Of a stretch of 64,000 bases of DNA, positions 7,721 through 16,368 are shown piece by piece. Numbering within the stretch: the stretch's first letter is position 1; each line of letters begins with the position of its first letter. The stretch covers positions 248,001 to 312,000 of the forward strand of contig CALOBV010000024.1 of NCBI GenBank assembly GCA_942491535.1, in the 5' to 3' direction. Both the position numbers and the translations under genes were made by a program. The stretch comes from JAUVKT01 sp942491535. GTDB lineage: Bacteria; Bacteroidota; Bacteroidia; Bacteroidales; VadinHA17. The notes under the pieces are model-generated. The model saw nothing but the letters and a program-made list of their open reading frames with translations, was not told where the DNA came from and did not search any database.

Positions 7721-10120
7721 TTAAAATTCAATAATTATTCCCAGTGTGGGAAGAACGGTTCCGGATTCTCCGTTAATATATTTCAGCAGGTACTTATCAC
7801 TATCCCCCGGATCAGTTAAAGGATTTCCTGCATCGTCACTCTGTCTAATTAATATAGGTGGCTGATCAGCCTTAAAATTGTACAGATTCTGTATATCAAC
7901 ATATACCATTAACGACCAGTTGTCAAAATAGAAAGCCCTGTCAACCCTTATATCAAGTTGATGAAATGACTTGAGTCTCTCACTATTATAAAGATCATAA
8001 TCCGGGTAGCCCTGTCCTTTAATATCCCATGCATTCTTAAATGATGATTTATCCAGGTCAAAAGGTGTATATGGTGCTCCTCCAACAAATCTCCATTTAA
8101 AACCTGCATCCCAGTATTTACCAATTCTCTTCGTTGCTGTAATATTCAGAAGGTGTACATTATCCCATGATGTGGGAATATAATTGTCTGATAAATCCTT
8201 AAACTCGCTCCTCACCCAGGTATAAGAAAAAACCATATTCAAGCCCTCAAGGTTAGTTATTCTACCAAGAAATTCCACACCATAAGATCTTCCTTCTGAA
8301 ATTGATTTTACTTCCTCGTCTCCAAAGATTCCATAATCGGCACTCTTGCTTGCCAGTGGAATAGAATCGGTAACAGAGAATGGATAGTCGCTGTATCTTT
8401 TATAAAAGCCTTCAAGTGTAAACTGGAAGTTCTCCAGAGGCTGGAATTCAATTCCTGCAACAATATGATCGCTCTTTATGTAAGTAATCTTGTTTTGCTT
8501 GTTAATAAGTGTTCCGTTACCATCAGAATAGCCCATCGAAGTATATGGTGGTAATTGAAGATATCTTCCGATATTGAAATTAAAACTTAACTTTTCGGTA
8601 AACGACCATGAAGCCGATACTCTCGGACTAAGATTTTTCAGGGGGTTGGCCATTTCTGCAGAATAGGTGGAGCCCTCTATTCGCAAACCGGCTGATAGTG
8701 ATAATCTATTATCAACAAAGCTTTTCGAACCTTGAGCAAACAGAGAATACTTATTGGTCCTGAAAGAAATATCAGACTCCCTCTCAATAACGCTTGACTC
8801 AATAAATAATTTCTGCATTGAGCTGTTTCTGTAAAGAACATTTTCAAAGCCTGCACCATAATCCAGCTTTAGTCCGTCTTCCTTCAGTATTGTTCTCTCA
8901 TATCTGAATTTATTCTCTCCCTCACCAGACAGATAATCAAGAATCTTCAGCGACTCAATCTCTTCATTTCCTGCATACTTATACTGCCTGTTATTTAAAT
9001 AGTTCCTGCTCAAAACCCAGGTATCATAACCATTACTCCTGAAATGCTTATACTTTACGCCGAAAGTATAGCTGTACTGTTTCTGAACCGGGATATAATC
9101 GAGAATATATCTCTGGTATTCGGTTTCGTTTGCTTCGCGGTTAAGTTCAAAATCATCCAATGCACCTATGCCCAGTACAGTAAGCTCTCCCTTATCGCCT
9201 ATTCGTGTCTTATGCTTAAACTGGAAATCGTTATAAGTAGGCAAGAACGGGAGTCCAATTGCCGAGAAAAGAAACTGCAAATACGATCTTCTTACAGATA
9301 ATATGACCGAACTGTTTTCTCCGGTTGGCCCATCAACCGTTACACCAAGGTCTGAAGCACCTACTGTGGCCCGGTATTTCATTTTCTCATTGTTCCCGTC
9401 AATTTGCCTGAAACTCAATACCGAGCTAAGAGCATTGCCCCTTGAAGCAGGAAAAGCACCTGAATAAAAATTCAGTTCCTGCACAAAATCAACATTAATT
9501 ATTCCAACAGGTCCTCCCGATGCACCCTGGGTAGAGAAATGATTAAGATAGGGAATCTCAATATCGTCGAGATAAAACCTGTTTTCATTCGGTCCTCCCC
9601 CCCTTACAATAACATCGTTTCGGAAAGCAGGAGTAGATGCTACACCCGGAAAAGATTGAATTACCCTCGATATGTCTCTGTTTCCCCCGGGATTCTTTTC
9701 TATTTCCTGAATGCCAACAATCCTGACAGAAAGAGGTGATTCAAGCTTCTTTCTGAAAGGGGAAGCTCTTACTACCACATCGTCTATTCCAAAGACAGAT
9801 TCATTAATCGGCAACTCAATAAAGACTGAGTTGTCTCTTGTAACAAGAAATTCAGGCGATACATAAGCTTCGTATCCAACTGAAGAAGCCTGGATCCTGA
9901 TATAACCCGGTTCCAGCCCGGTAAAAAGAAAATTACCATCAAAATCCGTCATTGCTCCGGTAGTTGTGCCAAAAATAACTACTGTAGAAAAAGGAACAGG
10001 TTCATTTGTTGCTGCATTAACAACTCTCCCCTTAACCGTTCCTTCTTTCTCCTGTGCGACAAGATTTAATGAAGTAAATGCTATAACAAATACCAGTATT
10101 ATATTAGTCAGTTTCATCAA
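7721..10120 (-). CDS. TonB-dependent outer-membrane receptor
   Basis: A 799-residue receptor with signal peptide, an N-terminal carboxypeptidase-regulatory-like beta domain (about residues 27-110, GTVKGRVVNAATNEPVPFSTV), a plug (about 120-240, SPLSVRIVGIQEIEKNPGG and RGGGPNENRFYLDDIEIP) and a C-terminal 22-strand barrel ending in TLGIIIEF. No SusD gene is adjacent, unlike glycan-uptake loci; the only partner is the downstream lipoprotein gene. This suggests uptake of a small ligand such as a metal complex, an inference only. The start at 10120 follows an AT-rich gap with no clear promoter. Confidence 0.93.
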   Translation of the reverse strand: MMKLTNIILVFVIAFTSLNLVAQEKEGTVKGRVVNAATNEPVPFSTVVIFGTTTGAMTDFDGNFLFTGLEPGYIRIQASSVGYEAYVSPEFLVTRDNSVFIELPINESVFGIDDVVVRASPFRKKLESPLSVRIVGIQEIEKNPGGNRDISRVIQSFPGVASTPAFRNDVIVRGGGPNENRFYLDDIEIPYLNHFSTQGASGGPVGIINVDFVQELNFYSGAFPASRGNALSSVLSFRQIDGNNEKMKYRATVGASDLGVTVDGPTGENSSVILSVRRSYLQFLFSAIGLPFLPTYNDFQFKHKTRIGDKGELTVLGIGALDDFELNREANETEYQRYILDYIPVQKQYSYTFGVKYKHFRSNGYDTWVLSRNYLNNRQYKYAGNEEIESLKILDYLSGEGENKFRYERTILKEDGLKLDYGAGFENVLYRNSSMQKLFIESSVIERESDISFRTNKYSLFAQGSKSFVDNRLSLSAGLRIEGSTYSAEMANPLKNLSPRVSASWSFTEKLSFNFNIGRYLQLPPYTSMGYSDGNGTLINKQNKITYIKSDHIVAGIEFQPLENFQFTLEGFYKRYSDYPFSVTDSIPLASKSADYGIFGDEEVKSISEGRSYGVEFLGRITNLEGLNMVFSYTWVRSEFKDLSDNYIPTSWDNVHLLNITATKRIGKYWDAGFKWRFVGGAPYTPFDLDKSSFKNAWDIKGQGYPDYDLYNSERLKSFHQLDIRVDRAFYFDNWSLMVYVDIQNLYNFKADQPPILIRQSDDAGNPLTDPGDSDKYLLKYINGESGTVLPTLGIIIEF

Positions 10121-10178
10121 AAATCTATTTTGTTTAGTTTTTTTAATTTTAAATTAAACATTAAAATTAAGGTATTGT

Positions 10179-11156
10179 TTAAAGATTCTGGAAATATTCT
10201 TTCTCGTCTTCCAGGTTGATTAATGGATTAATCTTTTTTACATTCATTATCCTTACCAGCATATTCTCCTTAAAGACTTCTGTCTCCAGCCTGTTATTTC
10301 CTGATAAGCGATGTTCTGTGCCAGCTGTAACTTTTTGAATTTCCCTGTATAGACTGAAGGTATCCTCACTAAAATAGCTGGATGTAAAAAAATTCCAGAT
10401 ATATTCAACAGCTGCGGGTGATGGATGCAGCAAATCATCATTATAGAATCTGTAGTCCCTCAAATCATCCATTATAAGCTCGTAAGAGGGGAAATATGCA
10501 AGACTGTTATCCTCAGACATTAATCTGGCTATAGCTAAAAACAGGGTTGACTTACTTATTTGATTTCCATGAGCCCCATCTTTCCAATGTCTTACAGGAC
10601 TAACAGTAAATACAATATTTATTTTGCTGTTGATTGTTCTGATCTTCCTTATAAGTTCTTTCCATAAGACGGCAATACTGTCGACATCCATTAATTCCCT
10701 GGCAAACTCACCGGCAGGTATTTTATGGCAATTAGAGACTACCTGCCCGGAAGATTTCAAGCGGTATATTCGCGCGGTCCCAAATGTTACAAAAAGGAAA
10801 TGAGCCTTTTTAAATTTTGAAACAGCAATTTTGAGATTAGAGTTTATTTCTTTAAGAACTGCGCCTGGCTCTTCACCAGAAAAGTTTGTGTCATGACTAA
10901 AACTGAGGAACCTCCTGTTATATTCAAATAAATCATATGCGGTAAATTCTTTCCCATCGATTATCCGATCGAGAGAATCGGCCACAGAAGCAGGGTTATA
11001 CAGAACACCGAAGGGGTTAACGAGAATATCGAATTTTCCCTTTCTCAGGTATGAGCCTATCTCCTCGGAAAAGCAGGATCCCGTGAAAAACAGGGGCGAA
11101 TTATATCCTATTCTCAGGTCAGATTTTTCAGGGCTTATTTCAGTTCGAAATTTCAA
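10179..11156 (-). CDS. GSCFA-domain protein (SGNH hydrolase-like)
   Basis: A 325-residue cytoplasmic protein of the GSCFA family, named for its motif, here FFTGSCFSEEIG (residues 23-34). The family is related to SGNH/GDSL esterases; a possible Asp-His pair appears in DDLLHPSPAAVEY near the C-terminal third. VTFGTARIYRL and TVSPVRHWKDGA are further family blocks. It lies 4 bases after the alpha/beta hydrolase gene, so the two hydrolase-like enzymes form an operon. Substrate unknown. Confidence 0.88.
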   Translation of the reverse strand: MKFRTEISPEKSDLRIGYNSPLFFTGSCFSEEIGSYLRKGKFDILVNPFGVLYNPASVADSLDRIIDGKEFTAYDLFEYNRRFLSFSHDTNFSGEEPGAVLKEINSNLKIAVSKFKKAHFLFVTFGTARIYRLKSSGQVVSNCHKIPAGEFARELMDVDSIAVLWKELIRKIRTINSKINIVFTVSPVRHWKDGAHGNQISKSTLFLAIARLMSEDNSLAYFPSYELIMDDLRDYRFYNDDLLHPSPAAVEYIWNFFTSSYFSEDTFSLYREIQKVTAGTEHRLSGNNRLETEVFKENMLVRIMNVKKINPLINLEDEKEYFQNL

Positions 11157-11160
11157 ATTG

Positions 11161-11976
11161 CTATAATCTTAATATCCAGTTATATATATAATCAAAAACT
11201 TCTTTATTGAAGGCTTCGTTATGCAGTTCATGATAACCTTCATCCCATAGTTTAAGACTTATTCTATCATTAATTTCTGCCAGGCTACTGCTGCCTGCGT
11301 TTGAAGTAATCATATCATCTTTACCATGCAGTAAAAGTACAGGAATATCTATCCTGCTTCCTGTTTCCAGTATTCGTTCAGCTGCATTTGTTGCTTCAAT
11401 TGCCAGTCTAAGCGATATCCTGTCGTGAACCAGAGGATCACTGCTATATTTCTCGTTCACGTCTTCTGCCCTTGATATATGCTCAAGTTGAAGTCCGTTG
11501 GCTTGCAGAAAACCGGGAAATATCTTACTTACAATTCTTGCCATTGCCAGTGTAGCCTTTGGTGGTGAAGATACCAGCTGAAGCCACGCCGAAGTTGCAA
11601 TAGCAAAATCAAACCCGATAGCATTGGTCAGAAGATAATTCAGAATTATATTACCACCAAGGCTATGACCGTAGAGTCCGATAGGTAAGTCTCCATACCT
11701 GTTACGGGCAAATTTTGCGAGCGATTCAATTATAGAATTATATACATGATAATTCTTAATATGGCCTCTCCTGCCGGGTGAGCGACCGTGCCCCGGAAGA
11801 TCAAGTCCAATTACTGCTATATCCTTTTCAGCAAACCACGATGCCCAGTGATTATATCTCCCGAAATGATCTCCCAGTCCGTGAATCATAAGTATCACTT
11901 TAGATGGTTCTGAAGGAGTATCATAAATATCTCCGCTTAAAATAAATCCTGTTCCTGTATCCAGTTTAAACTCCAT
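11161..11976 (-). CDS. Alpha/beta hydrolase, monoacylglycerol lipase-like
   Basis: A 271-residue hydrolase with the nucleophile elbow GHSLGG (Ser about 105), oxyanion region MIHGLGDHFGRY, and candidate Asp and His in LLLHGKDDMIT and EGYHELHNE. The layout fits the lysophospholipase/monoglyceride lipase group (PldB-like). No signal peptide, so cytoplasmic. First gene of a two-gene operon with the GSCFA gene. Confidence 0.88.
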   Translation of the reverse strand: MEFKLDTGTGFILSGDIYDTPSEPSKVILMIHGLGDHFGRYNHWASWFAEKDIAVIGLDLPGHGRSPGRRGHIKNYHVYNSIIESLAKFARNRYGDLPIGLYGHSLGGNIILNYLLTNAIGFDFAIATSAWLQLVSSPPKATLAMARIVSKIFPGFLQANGLQLEHISRAEDVNEKYSSDPLVHDRISLRLAIEATNAAERILETGSRIDIPVLLLHGKDDMITSNAGSSSLAEINDRISLKLWDEGYHELHNEAFNKEVFDYIYNWILRL

Positions 11977-12277
11977 AATAATTTATAAATATTTTCCCCT
12001 AATGTACAAAATAGTGTTCTAATAAGGAAACCTGTACATCCTGCACACACATCCACGATAATGACATATATAAATTGTTTAGCCAAATAATGTATTTGTA
12101 ATGAATTTAGAATCACGCCTATAGAATTAGTGCTAAAAGCCAGTTAAACAAGACCTTACCTCATTGTCTCTATTTTTAACGACCTTAGAATTAACTGAGT
12201 TAAAGATATTAAGATTTGTTTATCCTTTATTATCGTCTTATCTTTGGCTTACCAAAAACCAAGAAAAAGATAGAACT
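11977..12277. other. Divergent intergenic region
   Basis: About 300 bases between the hydrolase operon (minus) and an ECF sigma gene (plus). The plus-strand frame is open from 12164 but the translated segment there does not resemble a sigma factor. I see AT-rich sequence with scattered TTTG words but no promoter matching the full TTG-N19-20-TAnnTTTG pattern, and no RNA gene. Confidence 0.5.
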
Positions 12278-12781
12278 ATGACAGCAATAGAATTTAACGA
12301 TAACCTGATTGGTCTTGAAGACAACATGATGAAGTTTGCCCTTAGCCTTACTGCTGACTACACAAGGGCTGAAGACCTGGTGCAGGACACCTTTATGAAG
12401 GCTATTACCTATAAGGATAAGTTTGTAGACTATACAAACCTTAAGGCATGGGTCTTTACGATAATGAAAAATACCTTTATCAACAATTACAGGAGGTCGG
12501 TAAAAGAAAACACTATAATTGATGGTTCACAGGATTTGTATTTTATTAATCTACCGCAGGAATCAGGTTTTGTCTCGCCAGAGTCGAAGTATTCTGCTGA
12601 TGAGATTGACAAAGTAATTGATGCACTGGAAGATGAATTTAAAATTCCTTTCAGGATGCACCTCCAGGGATTCAAATACAAGGAGATTGCCGAGAAACTG
12701 GATCTTAAAATTGGGACTGTTAAGAGCAGGATATTCTTTACAAGAAAGAAATTAATGGAAACTCTTTCAGACTACCGCTAA
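12278..12781 (+). CDS. ECF-type RNA polymerase sigma factor
   Basis: A 167-residue sigma-70 family factor. Region 2 is clear (FALSLTADYTRAEDLVQDTFMKA, then LKAWVFTIMKNTFINNYRR) and region 4 contains the helix-turn-helix FKYKEIAEKLDLKIGTVKSRIFFTRKKL. The start at MTAIEF was chosen because the 38 codons upstream have no family match. It is a single-gene unit ending in a strong terminator, with no anti-sigma gene beside it. It resembles the conserved stand-alone ECF factors of Bacteroidota; the regulon is unknown. Confidence 0.93.
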   Translation: MTAIEFNDNLIGLEDNMMKFALSLTADYTRAEDLVQDTFMKAITYKDKFVDYTNLKAWVFTIMKNTFINNYRRSVKENTIIDGSQDLYFINLPQESGFVSPESKYSADEIDKVIDALEDEFKIPFRMHLQGFKYKEIAEKLDLKIGTVKSRIFFTRKKLMETLSDYR

Positions 12782-12808
12782 GAAATAGCCTGATTCTTAA
12801 AAATATTT

Positions 12809-12842
12809 AAAGGGGACGCTGGGAAAGCGTCCCCTTTTTTGT
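12809..12842. terminator. Bidirectional rho-independent terminator
   Basis: AAAGGGGACGCT (12809-12820) pairs with AGCGTCCCCTTT (12826-12837) across a 5-base loop; T run on the plus strand and A-rich flank on the other. It serves the sigma factor gene and the convergent membrane-protein gene whose stop is at 12842. Confidence 0.95.
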
Positions 12843-13876
12843 TATAATCTCTTTTTTCTGAAAACAATACTAACTATCACAAATATTACGAATAAACCAC
12901 TCACTATCCATGCCCACAGATTACTTTCAGTTGATTGTGCCCACATTGAATAGTCTTTTGCAAATATAACATCTGAGTTTACCTCCCAGATAATAGCTCC
13001 TTCAGTATCTATATATCCGTTTGTCCCAACTAGTTCTCCGGGCATCTTTGTCTGGATAAGGTATGTTGTTACTTGCAGAGCCACTTCAATCTTTTTCTCA
13101 AGGTTTTTCAAGGAAGAATCAATCAGGGCCTGGTTACTAATGTAATAACCTTCTCCAAAGAGAGAATCAATTGCTACCTCAACATCAACATCACCGAGGA
13201 TAATTTCACCAAGCTCTTCTTCCTTCCCCATAATAAGATCAATATCAATTGATTTATCCCCGGATTCTTTCATTATTGAATCCATTTCAATTATTGCCCC
13301 CCTGACGAGGCATCTGCCAAGCCATTCATCCTTCTTCTCCTCAAGAGTATCATACATAGCCTTATACTTCAGGCTGTCTTCTCCATACCTGTAATCATTA
13401 AATATTTTTTCAGGCATATAAAATAAGTGGAGGTATTCCTCATCGAGAAAATCTTCCGGCGGATAAGCTTCAAGTATCTTTTCAACGTTCTCAGAATAAT
13501 AGTATACCGTATTAAACCACCTGAATTTCTTGCTAAATTCGGCCCACCTTTTTAAATGCTTATTTGAGCCAGTATCATTAATATATGAATTATTGAGATC
13601 GTCAACCGATGCAAATTGCTTTTCAGCTATAAGCGTCCATAAAGAATCTCCCTTCTCTGAAACCTCAAGCGTTTTATCAAGGCTCCAGGTACTGTCAACC
13701 GGGACCTGCATATCACTGAGGTCGAACTCATCCTCATCATAGGTCATTACCAGTTTACGATTTATAGACCCATCATCCTTGATATCATTTATCACCAGCA
13801 TATCCGGTCTCCCACACTCACTTGAAATCAGCACTAATGACAGTACAACTAAAGATATTATCCTAACTCTTTTCAT
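12842..13876 (-). CDS. Envelope protein with signal peptide and C-terminal membrane anchor, unknown function
   Basis: A 344-residue protein of no recognised family. The N-terminus is a signal sequence (ISLVVLSLVLISSECG; a Cys follows, but the Glu before it does not fit a good lipobox). The middle is acidic with predicted helices. Near the end WAWIVSGLFVIFVIVSIVF is a single membrane helix followed by RKKRL, so most of the chain should face the periplasm. It is the third gene of an ECF sigma operon and overlaps the preceding gene by four bases (ATGA), so it may sense the signal controlling that sigma factor. Confidence 0.7.
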   Translation of the reverse strand: MKRVRIISLVVLSLVLISSECGRPDMLVINDIKDDGSINRKLVMTYDEDEFDLSDMQVPVDSTWSLDKTLEVSEKGDSLWTLIAEKQFASVDDLNNSYINDTGSNKHLKRWAEFSKKFRWFNTVYYYSENVEKILEAYPPEDFLDEEYLHLFYMPEKIFNDYRYGEDSLKYKAMYDTLEEKKDEWLGRCLVRGAIIEMDSIMKESGDKSIDIDLIMGKEEELGEIILGDVDVEVAIDSLFGEGYYISNQALIDSSLKNLEKKIEVALQVTTYLIQTKMPGELVGTNGYIDTEGAIIWEVNSDVIFAKDYSMWAQSTESNLWAWIVSGLFVIFVIVSIVFRKKRL

Positions 13877-14385
13877 AACTCTTGCTTTTTAATATTTACA
13901 TTTAACTGCTGCGAATAACTCTCCCTTAGAAGATCCTGGTATCGTCTCTGGAGCTCAGAATATGAATTAATCAGATTCTTAAGGTCTTTATCTGCAACCA
14001 AAACACTATCCTGAAATTGACTTTCTCCCAGTTCCTTCATAAGCACAGAATTTAATAAAACATGCTCGCCCTGCTGTCTGATAATCTGTTCGGTACTACT
14101 TTCTACCATACGATTCTCAAGCCTGCCAATCCTATTAATAATACTAAACTGCTGGAATCCGAACACGAATACCAGGCAGGTAGATATTGTAACAAGTCCT
14201 GCTCTGATCCAGAGGGTATCTGTCCAGCCAAAGATTAAATTAACAAACTGCTGAATTACCCGTTTTCTTCCCGATTCGGATGTTAAGTCCATTACATTCC
14301 TTATCATCTCGTCCCTGTTTTCAGGCTCCGGATTATACGATGCCAGCCTGGCATTTATTTTATCGAGTTTATCTTTTGCTTTCAT
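13873..14385 (-). CDS. Putative membrane anti-sigma-like protein
   Basis: A 170-residue protein with a cytoplasmic N-terminal part (about 70 residues, basic and acidic helices), one membrane helix (IRAGLVTISTCLVFVFGFQ) and a C-terminal coiled-coil-like part (DLKNLINSYSELQRRYQDLL). No HxxxCxxC zinc motif of the common anti-sigma domain was seen. The start MKAKDK lies one base after the sigma gene stop. Location between an ECF sigma gene and an envelope protein gene makes an anti-sigma role plausible, not proven. Confidence 0.7.
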   Translation of the reverse strand: MKAKDKLDKINARLASYNPEPENRDEMIRNVMDLTSESGRKRVIQQFVNLIFGWTDTLWIRAGLVTISTCLVFVFGFQQFSIINRIGRLENRMVESSTEQIIRQQGEHVLLNSVLMKELGESQFQDSVLVADKDLKNLINSYSELQRRYQDLLRESYSQQLNVNIKKQEL

Positions 14386-14386
14386 A

Positions 14387-14932
14387 TTATAAAATCCTCT
14401 CTGCATTTTTCTTAAGCGCCTCCCTGGCGTGATAAAGGTTACTTTTTATAGAACTTTTTGACAGGCCTGTAAGAAGTGCTATTTCATCAGCTGTTTGTTT
14501 CTCAATCGCCGACAGGGTATAAACCATTTGTTGTTTGGCACTCAGCCTTGAAGTCAGCGTCTTTAATATCTTACTATATTCCTCACTATTTACTTTATCT
14601 TCAGCGCTGTTATCTGATACCAGCTTTTCTAATTCTGAAATATCTCCCCTACCGTTCCACCGGCCTTTTCTTTTCTCTGCCCTCAGGTAATCGTAGCACT
14701 TATTCAGGGCTATTCTCCTGGTCCAGCTAAATATCGATTTTTCACTTTTTAATGTCTTTCTCTTTTCCCATACCTTTATATATGTCTCCTGAACAATATC
14801 TTTTGCGTCGTCTTCTGAAGCAATAATTCTGCAGGCTAACTTATATACAGAATCCATTGTCGTATCCATATAAACCCTGAATACATCACGGTCACCCCTG
14901 CTTATAGCTCTTGTATATTTACTGTAGTCCAC
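14387..14932 (-). CDS. ECF-type RNA polymerase sigma factor
   Basis: A 181-residue sigma factor with region 2 (ACRIIASEDDAKDIVQETYIKVWEK, then IFSWTRRIALNKCYDYLR) and region 4 (KQTADEIALLTGLSKSSIKSNLYHAREAL). It leads a tight three-gene operon: sigma factor, one-helix membrane protein, envelope-anchored protein. Gaps are 1 base and a 4-base overlap. This is the classic layout of a cell-surface signalling unit. Confidence 0.94.
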   Translation of the reverse strand: MDYSKYTRAISRGDRDVFRVYMDTTMDSVYKLACRIIASEDDAKDIVQETYIKVWEKRKTLKSEKSIFSWTRRIALNKCYDYLRAEKRKGRWNGRGDISELEKLVSDNSAEDKVNSEEYSKILKTLTSRLSAKQQMVYTLSAIEKQTADEIALLTGLSKSSIKSNLYHAREALKKNAERIL

Positions 14933-15003
14933 GATCAGGTTGCTTTGTTTTGTATATAATACGCTCGCGAAGGAGCAAGGTAAAAAAGTATTTAAAATTT
15001 TTA

Positions 15004-15011
15004 TATATTTG
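15004..15011 (+). promoter_or_regulatory. Possible -7 promoter box of yjbQ
   Basis: TATATTTG matches the Bacteroidota TAnnTTTG box, 18 bases before the yjbQ start. No TTG is found at the expected -33 distance, so support is partial. Confidence 0.4.
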
Positions 15012-15029
15012 CCGCCCCTAATAAAGTTT

Positions 15030-15434
15030 ATGATAAGAACAATTAAGATAGTAACTCATTCACAACAAGAATTGTATGACATTACAGACAGTGTTAATAC
15101 AATCCTTAAAGAATCTGGTGTCAGGGACGGCCTTGTGACTGTTTTTGCAAGGGGAGCCACAGCTGCCATAATGATTCAGGAAAACTGGGATAAATCGGTT
15201 CAAAATGACGTTATAACCCTGTTGTCCAGGCTAATACCCCCAGGGATCTGGGAGCACGATAATCAGGACAATAATGGTGATAGTCATCTTAAGGCCGGCA
15301 TTGTTGGTCCATCTGAATCAATTCCTGTAAGCAATGGAGAGTTAATGCTTTCTACCTGGCAAAACATATTCTTTTGTGAGTTTGACGGGCCCCGGGAATT
15401 ACGTGAAATATCTGTTAAAATAATTAATTCATAA
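15030..15434 (+). CDS. YjbQ/UPF0047 family protein (secondary thiamine-phosphate synthase-like)
   Basis: A 134-residue compact protein. Conserved family blocks are DGLVTVFARGATAAI, the WEHDN...GDSHLKAGIVGPS segment with putative metal-binding His, and STWQNIFFCEFDGPR. E. coli YjbQ has weak thiamine-phosphate synthase activity, but the physiological role is uncertain. The open frame extends 30 codons upstream; MIRTIKI at 15030 matches the family start. Single-gene unit between promoter-like and terminator-like sequences. Confidence 0.9.
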   Translation: MIRTIKIVTHSQQELYDITDSVNTILKESGVRDGLVTVFARGATAAIMIQENWDKSVQNDVITLLSRLIPPGIWEHDNQDNNGDSHLKAGIVGPSESIPVSNGELMLSTWQNIFFCEFDGPRELREISVKIINS

Positions 15435-15436
15435 AA

Positions 15437-15470
15437 AAAATCAGACCAATTTAACATTTTGGTCGATTTT
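15437..15470. terminator. Probable yjbQ terminator
   Basis: AAAATC-A-GACCAA pairs with TTGGTC-GATTTT across a 9-base loop (one bulged A), immediately after the yjbQ stop. A- and T-rich flanks would allow function on either strand. Confidence 0.6.
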
Positions 15471-15517
15471 CTGTTATACATTAAATAACAACTAAATAGA
15501 AACCTAACAATTTTAAA

Positions 15518-16339
15518 ATGGGAAATGTAACAAATTTTGATTTCCAGGGTTTATGGCAAAAAATAATTGAGCTTGCCACTACCTATGGAATAAAACTTCT
15601 TCTGGCCATTGTGGTTCTTATCATTGGTATGATGATAATCAAATCGCTTACCAGGGGACTTACCAAAGTATTGAGGAAAGGGAATGTGAGCGAATCACTT
15701 ATTCCATTCCTGAGGAGTCTGACCTCAATAGGATTAAAACTTCTGCTATTTATTAGTGTACTGGGAATGATTGGTGTGGAGATGACATCATTTATCGCAG
15801 TACTGGCTGCTGCAGGACTTGCAGTTGGACTGGCCCTGCAGGGAACCTTACAGAACTTTGCAGGTGGTGTAATTATCCTGCTCTTTAAGCCTTATAAAGT
15901 TGGCGATTATGTTGAAACACAGGGATATGCCGGTACAGTAAAGGAAATACAAATCTTTACTACAATAATGCATACGCCAGACAATAAAGTAATAATCATA
16001 CCTAATTCTCCAATTGCGACAGGTTCACTTATTAACTATTCTGCTCAGTCGACCCGTCGTGTTGATTTCACTTTTGGAATCGGCTATGGTGATGATATTG
16101 AAAAAGCAAGAAAGATTTTGCTCTCTCTTCTTGAGAATCACGATAAGGTAAAAAGCGATCCTGCTCCTTTCGTAAGAGTTGTTGAGCTTGCCGATAGTTC
16201 AGTTAATTTTGCTGTAAGAGCATGGGCTGAATCAAGCGACTACTGGGATATATATTTTGATATTACAGAACAGGTTAAGAAAAATTTCGACAAGGAAGGA
16301 ATATCAATTCCTTATCCACAAAGCGACGTTCATATATAA
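15518..16339 (+). CDS. Small-conductance mechanosensitive channel, MscS family
   Basis: A 273-residue channel close in size to E. coli MscS (286). Three helices are visible (about residues 23-43, 68-86, 90-113); the pore helix is AVLAAAGLAVGLALQGTLQNFAGG, rich in Ala/Gly as in the family. The beta domain (PYKVGDYVETQGYAGTVKEI) and the C-terminal alpha/beta domain (RVDFTFGIGYGDDIEKAR) follow. It releases solutes on hypo-osmotic shock. It may be co-transcribed with the DUF3078 gene 29 bases downstream. Confidence 0.96.
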   Translation: MGNVTNFDFQGLWQKIIELATTYGIKLLLAIVVLIIGMMIIKSLTRGLTKVLRKGNVSESLIPFLRSLTSIGLKLLLFISVLGMIGVEMTSFIAVLAAAGLAVGLALQGTLQNFAGGVIILLFKPYKVGDYVETQGYAGTVKEIQIFTTIMHTPDNKVIIIPNSPIATGSLINYSAQSTRRVDFTFGIGYGDDIEKARKILLSLLENHDKVKSDPAPFVRVVELADSSVNFAVRAWAESSDYWDIYFDITEQVKKNFDKEGISIPYPQSDVHI

Positions 16340-16368
16340 TATAACAAATTAAAACAAAATAAAAGATT

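Noticed and set aside
12164..12277. N-terminal extension of the ECF sigma factor
   Set aside because: The 38 extra codons have no similarity to sigma factors, and the family start fits MTAIEF at 12278.
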